This document shows positions 1 through 5,591 of a stretch of 7,218 nt of DNA, piece by piece; within the stretch, counting starts at the first letter, position 1, and each line of letters starts with the position of its first letter. The notes below the pieces were generated by a model, which was not told the origin of the DNA, made no database searches, and saw nothing but the letters and a program-made list of their open reading frames with translations. The position numbers and the translations under genes are program-made. The stretch is from Gemmatimonadota bacterium (lineage in GTDB: Bacteria > Gemmatimonadota > Gemmatimonadetes > Gemmatimonadales > Gemmatimonadaceae), in contig JAHFCS010000103.1 in the NCBI GenBank assembly GCA_023249395.1, positions 1 to 7,218 of the forward strand, read 5' to 3'.

Positions 1-1
1 G

Positions 2-148
2 CTCAGCGGAGTTCAGGAGAGAACCGCGCTCATCCATGAGGGACTCCGTGCGCTGATCTCCCGCGAAAGCGCGCATCGGTTGGCACTGCTCGGCGGAAGC
101 GAGCCGCAGTTGAAGGCGGTCCCGCGACGGCGGGCGCGCCGTGAATGA
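2..148 (+). CDS. vapB: VapB-family antitoxin, C-terminal part (5' end outside window)
   Basis: This is the last 48 codons of an antitoxin whose start lies before the window. The second forward frame is open from base 2 to the TGA at 146-148. It reads as an amphipathic helix (ERTALIHEGLRALISRES), a short linker with LALLGGSEPQLKAVP, and a basic tail RRRARRE. That arrangement is typical of the C-terminal half of VapB-type antitoxins, where the N-terminal DNA-binding part is missing here and the tail wraps around the PIN toxin. The stop codon overlaps the vapC start as ATGA (145-148), the usual translational coupling of type II toxin-antitoxin pairs. In cells the antitoxin would neutralise VapC and repress its own promoter. 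The call rests on the visible tail plus the neighbour; the antitoxin subclass cannot be set without the N-terminus. Confidence 0.82.
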   Translation, partial: LSGVQERTALIHEGLRALISRESAHRLALLGGSEPQLKAVPRRRARRE

Positions 149-528
149 TCCTCGTTGACACGTCGGTATGGATCGGACACTTACGGCATACTGATCCGCA
201 ACTCGTAGCCGCCCTCGATCGCGAAGACGTGCTGGTCCATCCCTTTGTCGTCGGCGAGCTGGCGTGCGGCAATCTTCGTAACCGCCGCGAGATCCTGACG
301 TTTCTTCGACGACTGGCGCAGGCGCCCAAAGCCACCGACGACGAAGCTCTGGCATTCATCGAACGCCGGTCGCTTCGCGGGCGCGGCATCGGTTTGGTTG
401 ACGTGCATTTGCTGGCGTCCACCGTGCTGCACGGAACAGCCCGCTTCTGGACTCGCGATCATCAGCTTGCCGACGTTGCCGCAGATCTCAAGCTCCTTTA
501 CCGCCCGCGCCAAACGCCGGACTTGTGA
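145..528 (+). CDS. vapC: VapC-family PIN-domain ribonuclease toxin
   Basis: A complete 127-residue single-domain PIN protein, the normal VapC length. The acidic residues that hold the catalytic Mg2+/Mn2+ are all present: D5 in the N-terminal VDTSVWI motif, E38 in GELACG, D86 in GLVDVHLLA and D105 in FWTRDHQL. Known VapC toxins cleave tRNA or rRNA and stop translation until the antitoxin is restored; the RNA target here cannot be read from sequence. The start at 145 is supported by the ATGA overlap with the antitoxin stop and by the position of D5, so expression depends on translation of vapB. The toxin looks intact, with no frameshift or lost active-site residue. An oxidoreductase gene follows after only 16 bases and may receive read-through from the vapBC promoter. 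Confidence 0.93.
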   Translation: MILVDTSVWIGHLRHTDPQLVAALDREDVLVHPFVVGELACGNLRNRREILTFLRRLAQAPKATDDEALAFIERRSLRGRGIGLVDVHLLASTVLHGTARFWTRDHQLADVAADLKLLYRPRQTPDL

Positions 529-544
529 GAGACGATAGAGAGGC

Positions 545-1570
545 ATGAGCGCGCCTGATTCGGACTCCGTTCGCTGGGGTGTACTCGGCACGGCGAAGAT
601 CGCGCTCAAGAAGGTGATCCCCGCGATGCAGCGAAGTCGCTTGTCACAGGTGGTCGCGATCGCGTCGAGAGACATCGAGAAGGCGCGCGCGGCCGCCGAC
701 GCGCTCGGCATTCCACGGGCGTACGGTTCTTACGCTGAGTTACTCGCCGACCCCGATGTCGAAGCCGTGTACAATCCGCTTCCGAATCATCTGCACGTTC
801 CGTGGTCGACCCGCGCGGCGGAAGCCGGAAAGCATGTACTCTGCGAGAAACCGATTGCATTGTCCGCGGCTGAAGCGCGCGAGCTGCTCGCCGTTCGCGA
901 CCGCACCGGCGTGCAGATTGGTGAAGCCTTCATGGTACGCGCCCACCCGAGATGGCAGGCGGTTCGGGAGATCGCTGCATCCGGACGCATCGGAATGCTG
1001 CGTCTCATCACGGCTCATTTCAGCTATTTCCTACGCGATCCCACCGATATTCGCAGCCGCGTTGAGTGGGGCGGAGGCGCGCTGCTTGACATCGGCTGCT
1101 ATCCGACCACGCTATCGCGCTGGATCTTCGGCGCCGAGCCGGTGGAGGTGATCGCTGTCGTGGAGCGCGATCCGGATATGCGAATCGATCGACTTGTGTC
1201 CGCTCTTCTCCGTTTTCCCGAGGGTCAGGCGACTTTCACCTGCGCGGGCCAGCTGGTCCCATACCAGAAAATCCAGTTGTTCGGCACAACGGGGCGGATC
1301 GAGGTCGAGATTCCTTTCAACACCTCGCCCGATTATCGCGCCCGCATCTTCATTGACGACGGAGGCGACCTGGCAGGCAGGTCGGTGGAGATGATCGAGT
1401 TTCCCGCCGCTGATCAGTATGCGCTCCAGTGCGACCAGTTTTCCGAAGCAGTCCGCGGGACCGGCAAGGTTACGGTCACGCTCGAAGATGCGATCGCCAA
1501 CATGTCGGTACTCGATGCGCTGTTCCGATCGGCCGAGACGGGAAAGTGGGAGTCGCCTGCGGCGTGCTGA
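545..1570 (+). CDS. Gfo/Idh/MocA-family NAD(P)-dependent oxidoreductase
   Basis: A 341-residue cytoplasmic dehydrogenase of the glucose-fructose oxidoreductase / inositol dehydrogenase / MocA family, of normal family length. The N-terminal Rossmann domain (about 9-125) starts with WGVLGTAKIA, a variant of the dinucleotide-binding loop, and has the sugar-dehydrogenase signature NHLH (81-84) and the catalytic motif EKP (101-103, K102). The C-terminal alpha/beta domain (about 130-335) contains GGGALLDIGCYP, whose D182 and Y186 match the catalytic Asp and Tyr of the dimeric dihydrodiol dehydrogenase and D-xylose dehydrogenase branch. The substrate is probably a sugar or cyclic diol but is not determined by the sequence. 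The ATG at 545 leaves eight residues before the first Rossmann strand, as expected; a purine run GAGAGG lies very close to it (538-543). It sits 16 bases after vapC and converges with the next gene. Confidence 0.92.
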   Translation: MSAPDSDSVRWGVLGTAKIALKKVIPAMQRSRLSQVVAIASRDIEKARAAADALGIPRAYGSYAELLADPDVEAVYNPLPNHLHVPWSTRAAEAGKHVLCEKPIALSAAEARELLAVRDRTGVQIGEAFMVRAHPRWQAVREIAASGRIGMLRLITAHFSYFLRDPTDIRSRVEWGGGALLDIGCYPTTLSRWIFGAEPVEVIAVVERDPDMRIDRLVSALLRFPEGQATFTCAGQLVPYQKIQLFGTTGRIEVEIPFNTSPDYRARIFIDDGGDLAGRSVEMIEFPAADQYALQCDQFSEAVRGTGKVTVTLEDAIANMSVLDALFRSAETGKWESPAAC

Positions 1571-1590
1571 CCCGACTTTCCGCCGCTCCG

Positions 1591-1884
1591 CTACCGAACC
1601 ATGACGATCGTCGCGGCGACGGCGGCGCCGACCAACATCATAAGGATCGCCACCATCGCCCACCGACGGGTGAGCACGCGATGGGCTCCCTGGTACGCCG
1701 TGGCGCCCAGCCCGCCCACAATTACCAGCGCCATGAGGTCCCAGCTGGTCTGGTGTTGGGCGACACTTCGGTAAAAGACGTCGAGCAGGAGACCGAACGA
1801 CAGGAACAGATACGCCCAGCGATAGCTCGCATTTTCAACCGCCAGCATCCGCTCGTCGCGCTCGATGGAAAGTGGGTTGTTCAT
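1591..1884 (-). CDS. Small three-helix membrane protein paired with XRE regulator
   Basis: A 97-residue integral membrane protein of no family I can name. A short polar N-terminus with charged IERDER precedes three hydrophobic stretches at about residues 23-40, 48-65 and 75-96, the last ending at the C-terminal MVR. Basic residues between the second and third stretches (HRVLTRR) suggest an inner-membrane protein with that loop in the cytoplasm. I chose the ATG at 1884 because AGAGG precedes it by four bases. An in-frame ATG at 1896 would give 101 residues and a 4-base ATGA overlap with the upstream repressor stop; either way translation is coupled to the repressor. Small membrane proteins often follow short YozG-like XRE regulators, and this pair matches that arrangement. 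Its role, perhaps envelope sensing or modulation of the regulator, is unknown. Confidence 0.75.
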   Translation of the reverse strand: MNNPLSIERDERMLAVENASYRWAYLFLSFGLLLDVFYRSVAQHQTSWDLMALVIVGGLGATAYQGAHRVLTRRWAMVAILMMLVGAAVAATIVMVR

Positions 1885-1892
1885 ATGGCCTC

Positions 1893-2102
1893 TCATTCAA
1901 GGAAGAAGAGTTCATCGACAGGTTTTCCGAGACGTTTCGCAAGGAGGAAGGCGAGCAGCGCCGATGGGCAATAGGCTCCAGTCTCGATGGAGCTGATTGT
2001 CTGACGGGTGACGCCCGCCTGCTCGGCCAGGTCGGTCTGCGAGAGATTGTGCTCAGCACGGGCGACTTTCACGCGGTTTCCGAGGCGAATCTTGTTTTTC
2101 AT
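1893..2102 (-). CDS. Short XRE/Cro-type helix-turn-helix transcriptional regulator
   Basis: A 69-residue protein that is essentially one DNA-binding domain of the lambda Cro/C1 (XRE) type. The helix-turn-helix lies at about residues 21-41: SQTDLAEQAG forms the first helix and TRQTISSIETG the turn and recognition helix. The ending PVDELFF is common in the short YozG-like repressors. There is no ligand-binding or dimerisation extension. The ATG at 2102 is fixed by a strong GAGGAGGAG ribosome-binding run at 2105-2113. It is the first gene of a two-gene unit, with the membrane protein starting at or within a few bases of its stop. A perfect 15-bp palindrome at 2155-2169 just upstream of the likely promoter is the obvious operator, so negative autoregulation is inferred. 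Which other genes it controls cannot be seen. Confidence 0.93.
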   Translation of the reverse strand: MKNKIRLGNRVKVARAEHNLSQTDLAEQAGVTRQTISSIETGAYCPSALLAFLLAKRLGKPVDELFFLE

Positions 2103-2104
2103 TT

Positions 2105-2113
2105 CTCCTCCTC
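2105..2113 (-). promoter_or_regulatory. Strong ribosome-binding site of the XRE regulator gene
   Basis: On the minus strand this reads GAGGAGGAG, a near-perfect anti-16S match, with its core AGGAGG (2107-2112) four bases before the ATG at 2102. It decides the start codon of the regulator. Confidence 0.8.
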
Positions 2114-2119
2114 GGGGAA

Positions 2120-2148
2120 AGCATAATCGATCTCCACCTAAATGTCAA
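2120..2148 (-). promoter_or_regulatory. Putative sigma-70-type promoter of the XRE/membrane-protein unit
   Basis: On the minus strand a consensus -35 hexamer TTGACA (2148-2143) is separated by exactly 17 bases from TATGCT (2125-2120), which matches four of six -10 consensus bases. The predicted RNA start near 2113 would leave a leader of about ten bases that only just covers the ribosome-binding site, so the assignment is tentative. The palindrome at 2155-2169 ends six bases upstream of the -35. Confidence 0.5.
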
Positions 2149-2154
2149 GTCAAC

Positions 2155-2169
2155 TAGGCAAATTGCCTA
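2155..2169. promoter_or_regulatory. Perfect 15-bp palindrome, likely operator for the XRE regulator
   Basis: The sequence TAGGCAAATTGCCTA is a perfect inverted repeat with seven-base arms around a single central A. It lies in the divergent region between the XRE regulator and the ceramidase-like gene, next to the proposed minus-strand promoter. Size and symmetry suit binding of a Cro-like dimer. Because the region is shared, binding could also affect the plus-strand gene. Binding itself is inferred. Confidence 0.6.
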
Positions 2170-2248
2170 TTTCACCGGCTATTTTGTCTGGCGAAGTAGG
2201 CGTCAGAGAACTGCGGCGTGATCAGAGCCTGGCAGCTATCTTCGGTAG

Positions 2249-4540
2249 GTGAAGCCTGGATACGTTCGGCAATTTCATGCGCGTGGAAGGATGGCATTCC
2301 TTGCAGGATTGTTGTCCATGTCAGGCTGTTCGTCGCTGATCACCCACGCTTTTCAGCCACGTGGCCGAACGATCACGGTCCCGTCGTACGCCGTGAGCAG
2401 AACGCGAACGAGTGCAGCTCACACAATCGCTGGCGCGGCCCGAATCGATATCACGCCGCCCCCGGGGTATCCGACCGGTGGACACGGGCCGGCCGGCGCG
2501 ATGGCACGCGGTTATTGGACTCGCCTCTATGCAAGGGCGTTCTTTTTTGCTGACTCGACCGCATCACCGGTCGTACTCGTGTCCTGTGATTTCTTCGCCG
2601 TGCCAGGAGGCCTGACCGCGACTGTAAGGAGACGGGTCAGCACCGAGTGGGCAAAAAGGGGTGTCTCGATTCCGCCTGAAGCAATCATCATCACGGCTAC
2701 GCATACGCATCATGGGCCAGGCAATTACCTGACGGCCGGTGTCTACAACCAGTACGGCTCCCGGTATGCCGGTTTCGATAAACGACTTTTCGACTTTTTG
2801 AGCGCGCGTATCACTGAGGCGATCGATTCGGCGATCATCGATGCACGAGCGGGAGGTCCGGCAACTCTATCGATTCGCCGAGGGACGGCAACCCAGGGAC
2901 TATTGCTGAACAGGTCGGCCTCCACGTTCATGAGCAATTGGAACGCTTCGCGAATCATGGATCGTTTGAATCCACGTCAAGTCGCCGACTGCCGCCCTGG
3001 AGTCGAGCTTGAGGAATCGCGCGAAAAGGATTGGGACCTTACCGGCTGCCCCAGGCTCAGGGCGCTGGATCGATCGATCACGATTCTGGATGTTCGGCGC
3101 TCAGGCCGTACGATGGGGATGCTCATCTTCATGGCAGTGCATCCAATCGTACTCGAGCACGCCGCGCCATTTAATAGTAGTGATTTCGTCGGGCGAGCCG
3201 TTTCAGACATCGAGCGCGGCACGTTGAGCAGCTCTGACCGTGGCGTTGTAGTTGGATTCTTCAACGGTGCAGAGGGGGACGTCGTCCCCCGCCGAGGTAC
3301 GCGTGATCTCCTCGACGTCGAGCGAGTCAAGGACACCTTGTTGGCGAACATCGTTGCCGTACTCGCCTCGCCGGCTGCTAGCCAACTCAGCTTCACGGTT
3401 GCCACGCGGGAAGGGGCGCTGAAACCCGGATCTGGCTACCGCGATGAAGCTGGACATCTGCACCGTCTGGCGAGGTCGCCGCTCGTCGGTGCAGCAACAT
3501 TTGGTGGTTCCGAGGACGATAGAACAATTCTCTATCACGTCGGTTGGCGTGAAGGCGCACGAGAGGTAGCAGGCGAGGGCCAGGGAGGAAAACGGGGGGC
3601 GCTCGATTCACAGCTGCTTCCCTTCGTTAGGCTCACGCGCATTCTGGCGCCGGATTATGCGTTTCCGGCAGAGCTGCCCATTGGGTACGTGCAGCTCGGT
3701 GACCTCAAGCTCGTGACAGTGCCTGCCGAGCTCAGTACGGCGGCAGGACTGATGCTCCGTGATTCCCTGCGGCTTGGGGGACGCGTGGAGATCGTGGGAT
3801 TGGCAAATGAATACTCCAGTTACCTGGCGACAGCCGATGAATACGAGGTCCAGGACTACATGGGCGCGTCCACAATCTGGGGTCCGGATGAATCGAGTCT
3901 GTTCACGTGGGCGGCCACCTGTCTGGCTACCAGCTCGGCATCTCCGGGATGCAGAGCGATTGAAACATCGGCAGCGGTTGTCGAGCGACGAGACTTCTCA
4001 CCTGGCAAAGAGCCGGGGAAGATTCGAGGTGAAAAGACGCCCTTTGGCCCGTTTGCGATCGGAGAAGCGTTACCTGCCGTCGACGACGAGCTGCAAAGAT
4101 TTCTGCGCAATCGGACCGGAATACCTGAGCGCAATCTCCCGTGGTTCGAGTGGACAGAAAGGTCGCGCAGCGAGTCCGACGATTTTATGGCAGCCAGGCG
4201 GCGAACGGTTCGGGTGCAAACGAGAGTCGGTGGAAGCTGGATTACACGAATGTCCAGAGGTACGTCGGCACCGGATGACGACGGCGGCGGGAACTTCCTC
4301 ACATTGATGAAAGAAGCACCGGGAAGAACTGGCGAATCGCGATACTTGCGTCATCTGTCGACAATCTGGTTGGCGCCGGTTCTGGAGAAGCTTCCAGTTG
4401 CCGGTGAGTTTCGGTTCCAGGTCCTGTTATCCAATGGCGCGAACGGCCGAAGCGAAATCGTGTCGTGTCCGTTCGTCGTCGATCTCTCCCCTGAAATTCG
4501 ACCCTCGGCAGTCAAACCGGCTGCGTCTGAGTGTCGGTGA
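2249..4540 (+). CDS. Neutral/alkaline ceramidase-like secreted lipoprotein with altered nucleophile site
   Basis: A 763-residue exported protein of the neutral ceramidase family (human ASAH2, Pseudomonas CDase). Those enzymes are zinc amidases that split ceramide into sphingosine and fatty acid. The N-terminus has a basic stretch, a hydrophobic core AFLAGLLSM and SGC (Cys27), a likely though imperfect lipobox. The catalytic-domain landmarks run in family order: RIDITPP (65-71), GGHGPAG (77-83), the metal motif THTHHGPGNY (151-160; H152, H154), NRSAS (221-225), AVHP (H298), VPAEL (E494), the tyrosine-rich EYSSY...DEY (521-532) and YMGASTIWGP (537-546). The C-terminal part (about 620-755) looks like the family's beta-sandwich domain. 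At the expected GDVSP nucleophile motif it reads GDVVP (343-347), placing Val346 where the catalytic Ser belongs. An insert (about 232-270) with C248/C267 lies between the first and second metal-site motifs. The start is a GTG at 2249 with a weak ribosome site; an ATG at 2291 would remove the charged part of the signal peptide. Confidence 0.85.
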   Translation: MKPGYVRQFHARGRMAFLAGLLSMSGCSSLITHAFQPRGRTITVPSYAVSRTRTSAAHTIAGAARIDITPPPGYPTGGHGPAGAMARGYWTRLYARAFFFADSTASPVVLVSCDFFAVPGGLTATVRRRVSTEWAKRGVSIPPEAIIITATHTHHGPGNYLTAGVYNQYGSRYAGFDKRLFDFLSARITEAIDSAIIDARAGGPATLSIRRGTATQGLLLNRSASTFMSNWNASRIMDRLNPRQVADCRPGVELEESREKDWDLTGCPRLRALDRSITILDVRRSGRTMGMLIFMAVHPIVLEHAAPFNSSDFVGRAVSDIERGTLSSSDRGVVVGFFNGAEGDVVPRRGTRDLLDVERVKDTLLANIVAVLASPAASQLSFTVATREGALKPGSGYRDEAGHLHRLARSPLVGAATFGGSEDDRTILYHVGWREGAREVAGEGQGGKRGALDSQLLPFVRLTRILAPDYAFPAELPIGYVQLGDLKLVTVPAELSTAAGLMLRDSLRLGGRVEIVGLANEYSSYLATADEYEVQDYMGASTIWGPDESSLFTWAATCLATSSASPGCRAIETSAAVVERRDFSPGKEPGKIRGEKTPFGPFAIGEALPAVDDELQRFLRNRTGIPERNLPWFEWTERSRSESDDFMAARRRTVRVQTRVGGSWITRMSRGTSAPDDDGGGNFLTLMKEAPGRTGESRYLRHLSTIWLAPVLEKLPVAGEFRFQVLLSNGANGRSEIVSCPFVVDLSPEIRPSAVKPAASECR

Positions 4541-4612
4541 TCCAGCACTCCCCCGCGATTTAAGGGCGATAGAATCCTCGCGCATACTGCCGGCGCGATG
4601 AAATCCCTGCTC

Positions 4613-4635
4613 CGACGCCAGACGCTCTGGCGGCG
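4613..4635 (+). other. Hairpin in the spacer after the ceramidase-like gene
   Basis: CGCCAGA (4616-4622) and TCTGGCG (4626-4632) form a perfect seven-pair stem around a three-base CGC loop. The stem extends by two further GC pairs (4613-4614 with 4634-4635) beyond one A/G mismatch. It starts 72 bases after the upstream stop codon. No T-run follows, so it is not a canonical intrinsic terminator; RNA 3'-end stabilisation or a weak terminator is possible. A second small stem (TCACG 4637-4641 with CGTGA 4651-4655) follows. Confidence 0.4.
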
Positions 4636-4715
4636 CTCACGTGCGAGGAGCGTGATAGCGACCAGGCTGTCATGCTGCGCCTGGAGACAGGGCTGCAGAC
4701 ATAAAGTCAGGTCTC

Positions 4716-4742
4716 TTGAAAACGACCCGCAACCGCTGTAAT
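4716..4742 (+). promoter_or_regulatory. Possible promoter of the 225-residue lipoprotein gene
   Basis: TTGAAA (4716-4721, five of six -35 bases) and TGTAAT (4737-4742, five of six -10 bases) are separated by 15 bases, shorter than the preferred 17. The predicted start near 4749 would give a leader of about 35 bases containing the AAGGAAGG ribosome site at 4771-4778. Position suits an independent promoter, but the spacing makes it uncertain. Confidence 0.35.
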
Positions 4743-4783
4743 GTCGCTCCTCCCGCGAACTCACATCTAGAAGGAAGGACCCG

Positions 4784-5461
4784 ATGGACAAGAGACCAGG
4801 ACTGGTGGTGCTTTCGCTCGCGCTTGCGCTCACCACCGGCTGCAAGAGCCCCGAGCAGAAAGCGGCCGAGGACGCCGCGAAGAACATGGCCGAGGCGAGC
4901 AAGAAGATGGAGGAAGCCGCCAAGAGCGGCACCGCGAACATCGGCGACGCGATGGCCGCGATGAATGCGGCGATCTCCGGCGCCAACGCGGGGAAGAAAG
5001 TCGAGACGGTTGACTTCAAGCAGCTCAAGGATCTGCTGCCCGAATCGCTCCCCGGAATGAAGCGCACCAACGCGACGGGCGAGAAGACCGCGGCGATGGG
5101 CATGCAGGTTTCGAACGCCGAAGGAGACTACTCGTCAGACCAGGGCAGCTCGATCACGATCAAGATCAGCGACATAGGAAGTCTGACCGGGTTGGCCGGC
5201 ATGGCGGCTTACGCCTGGGCGGCAACCGAGTACGACCGCGAAAGCGATAACAGCTACGAGAAGACCACGACCTTCAACGGCTACAAGGCCCACGAGAAAT
5301 ACGACAAGCAGAGCAAGTCGGGCGAGCTCAGCGCTCTCGTCGGAAACCGGTTCGTCGTCGAAGCGCGGGGGAGCGACGTGGACATGGATGCGATCAAGGC
5401 CGCAGTCGGCAAAGTAGATCTTCGCAAGCTCGACGGAATGAAGACTCAGGGAGTTCAGTAG
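4784..5461 (+). CDS. Lipoprotein of unrecognised family with Ala-rich helical N-terminal part
   Basis: A 225-residue predicted lipoprotein that I cannot assign to a family. The signal peptide MDKRPG plus a hydrophobic LVVLSLALAL core ends in TTGC, with Cys20 as the lipidated residue. Residues about 24-60 are rich in Ala, Lys and Glu with heptad-like spacing (AAEDAAKNMAEASKKMEEAA), suggesting a helical or coiled-coil stalk above the membrane. A compact domain follows (about 66-215). It contains LKDLLPESLPGMKRT, a VSNAEGDY strand, SITIKISDIG, the turn TTFNGYKAHEKYD, and a final LVGNRFVVEARGSDVDMDAIKAAVGKV-type strand and helix. The start is well supported by AAGGAAGG at 4771-4778, five bases before the ATG. 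It looks monocistronic, 243 bases after the ceramidase-like gene and 130 before the peptidase. No catalytic motif is visible; an envelope structural or binding role is only a guess. Confidence 0.85.
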   Translation: MDKRPGLVVLSLALALTTGCKSPEQKAAEDAAKNMAEASKKMEEAAKSGTANIGDAMAAMNAAISGANAGKKVETVDFKQLKDLLPESLPGMKRTNATGEKTAAMGMQVSNAEGDYSSDQGSSITIKISDIGSLTGLAGMAAYAWAATEYDRESDNSYEKTTTFNGYKAHEKYDKQSKSGELSALVGNRFVVEARGSDVDMDAIKAAVGKVDLRKLDGMKTQGVQ

Positions 5462-5591
5462 AAGCACATGCTGGAATGATGTCCGCTATGTGCAGGAGTC
5501 GCAGCTCGGGCGCCGTCATTTCTGGCGGATCCGGCTTGGCTTCCCGGACACGCATCCAGTGGTGCTCCAGGCAGAGTTGTAGCTTCCAGAG

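Noticed and set aside
181..711. Minus-strand open frame of 176 codons opposite vapC and the oxidoreductase start
   Set aside because: Antisense shadow of two genes with clear catalytic motifs; low-complexity content and no recognisable domain.
2160..2248. Promoter for the ceramidase-like gene
   Set aside because: Candidate hexamers such as TTGCCT, TTGTCT and TATTTT are present but none pair at acceptable spacing, so no promoter is claimed.
4598..4741. 47-codon ATG frame in the spacer before the lipoprotein gene
   Set aside because: Very Arg-rich, no ribosome-binding site, and it overlaps the hairpin and the possible promoter; most likely chance.
4351..5103. Long open minus-strand frame (250 codons) across the ceramidase-like 3' end, the spacer and the lipoprotein gene
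   Set aside because: It runs opposite two well-supported genes, and its composition is what a GC-rich antisense frame gives. No domain motif or ribosome site was seen.
5415..5567. Short minus-strand frame in the spacer between the lipoprotein and mtfA-like genes, with protein-like composition (reads MRVREAKPDPPEMTAPE)
   Set aside because: It has only a weak GGAG upstream, overlaps the lipoprotein 3' end and matches no family I know. Kept out for lack of support, though a homology search would settle it.
5490..5582. GTG-started 30-codon plus-strand frame just before the mtfA-like gene
   Set aside because: Too short, no clear ribosome site and no recognisable motif.
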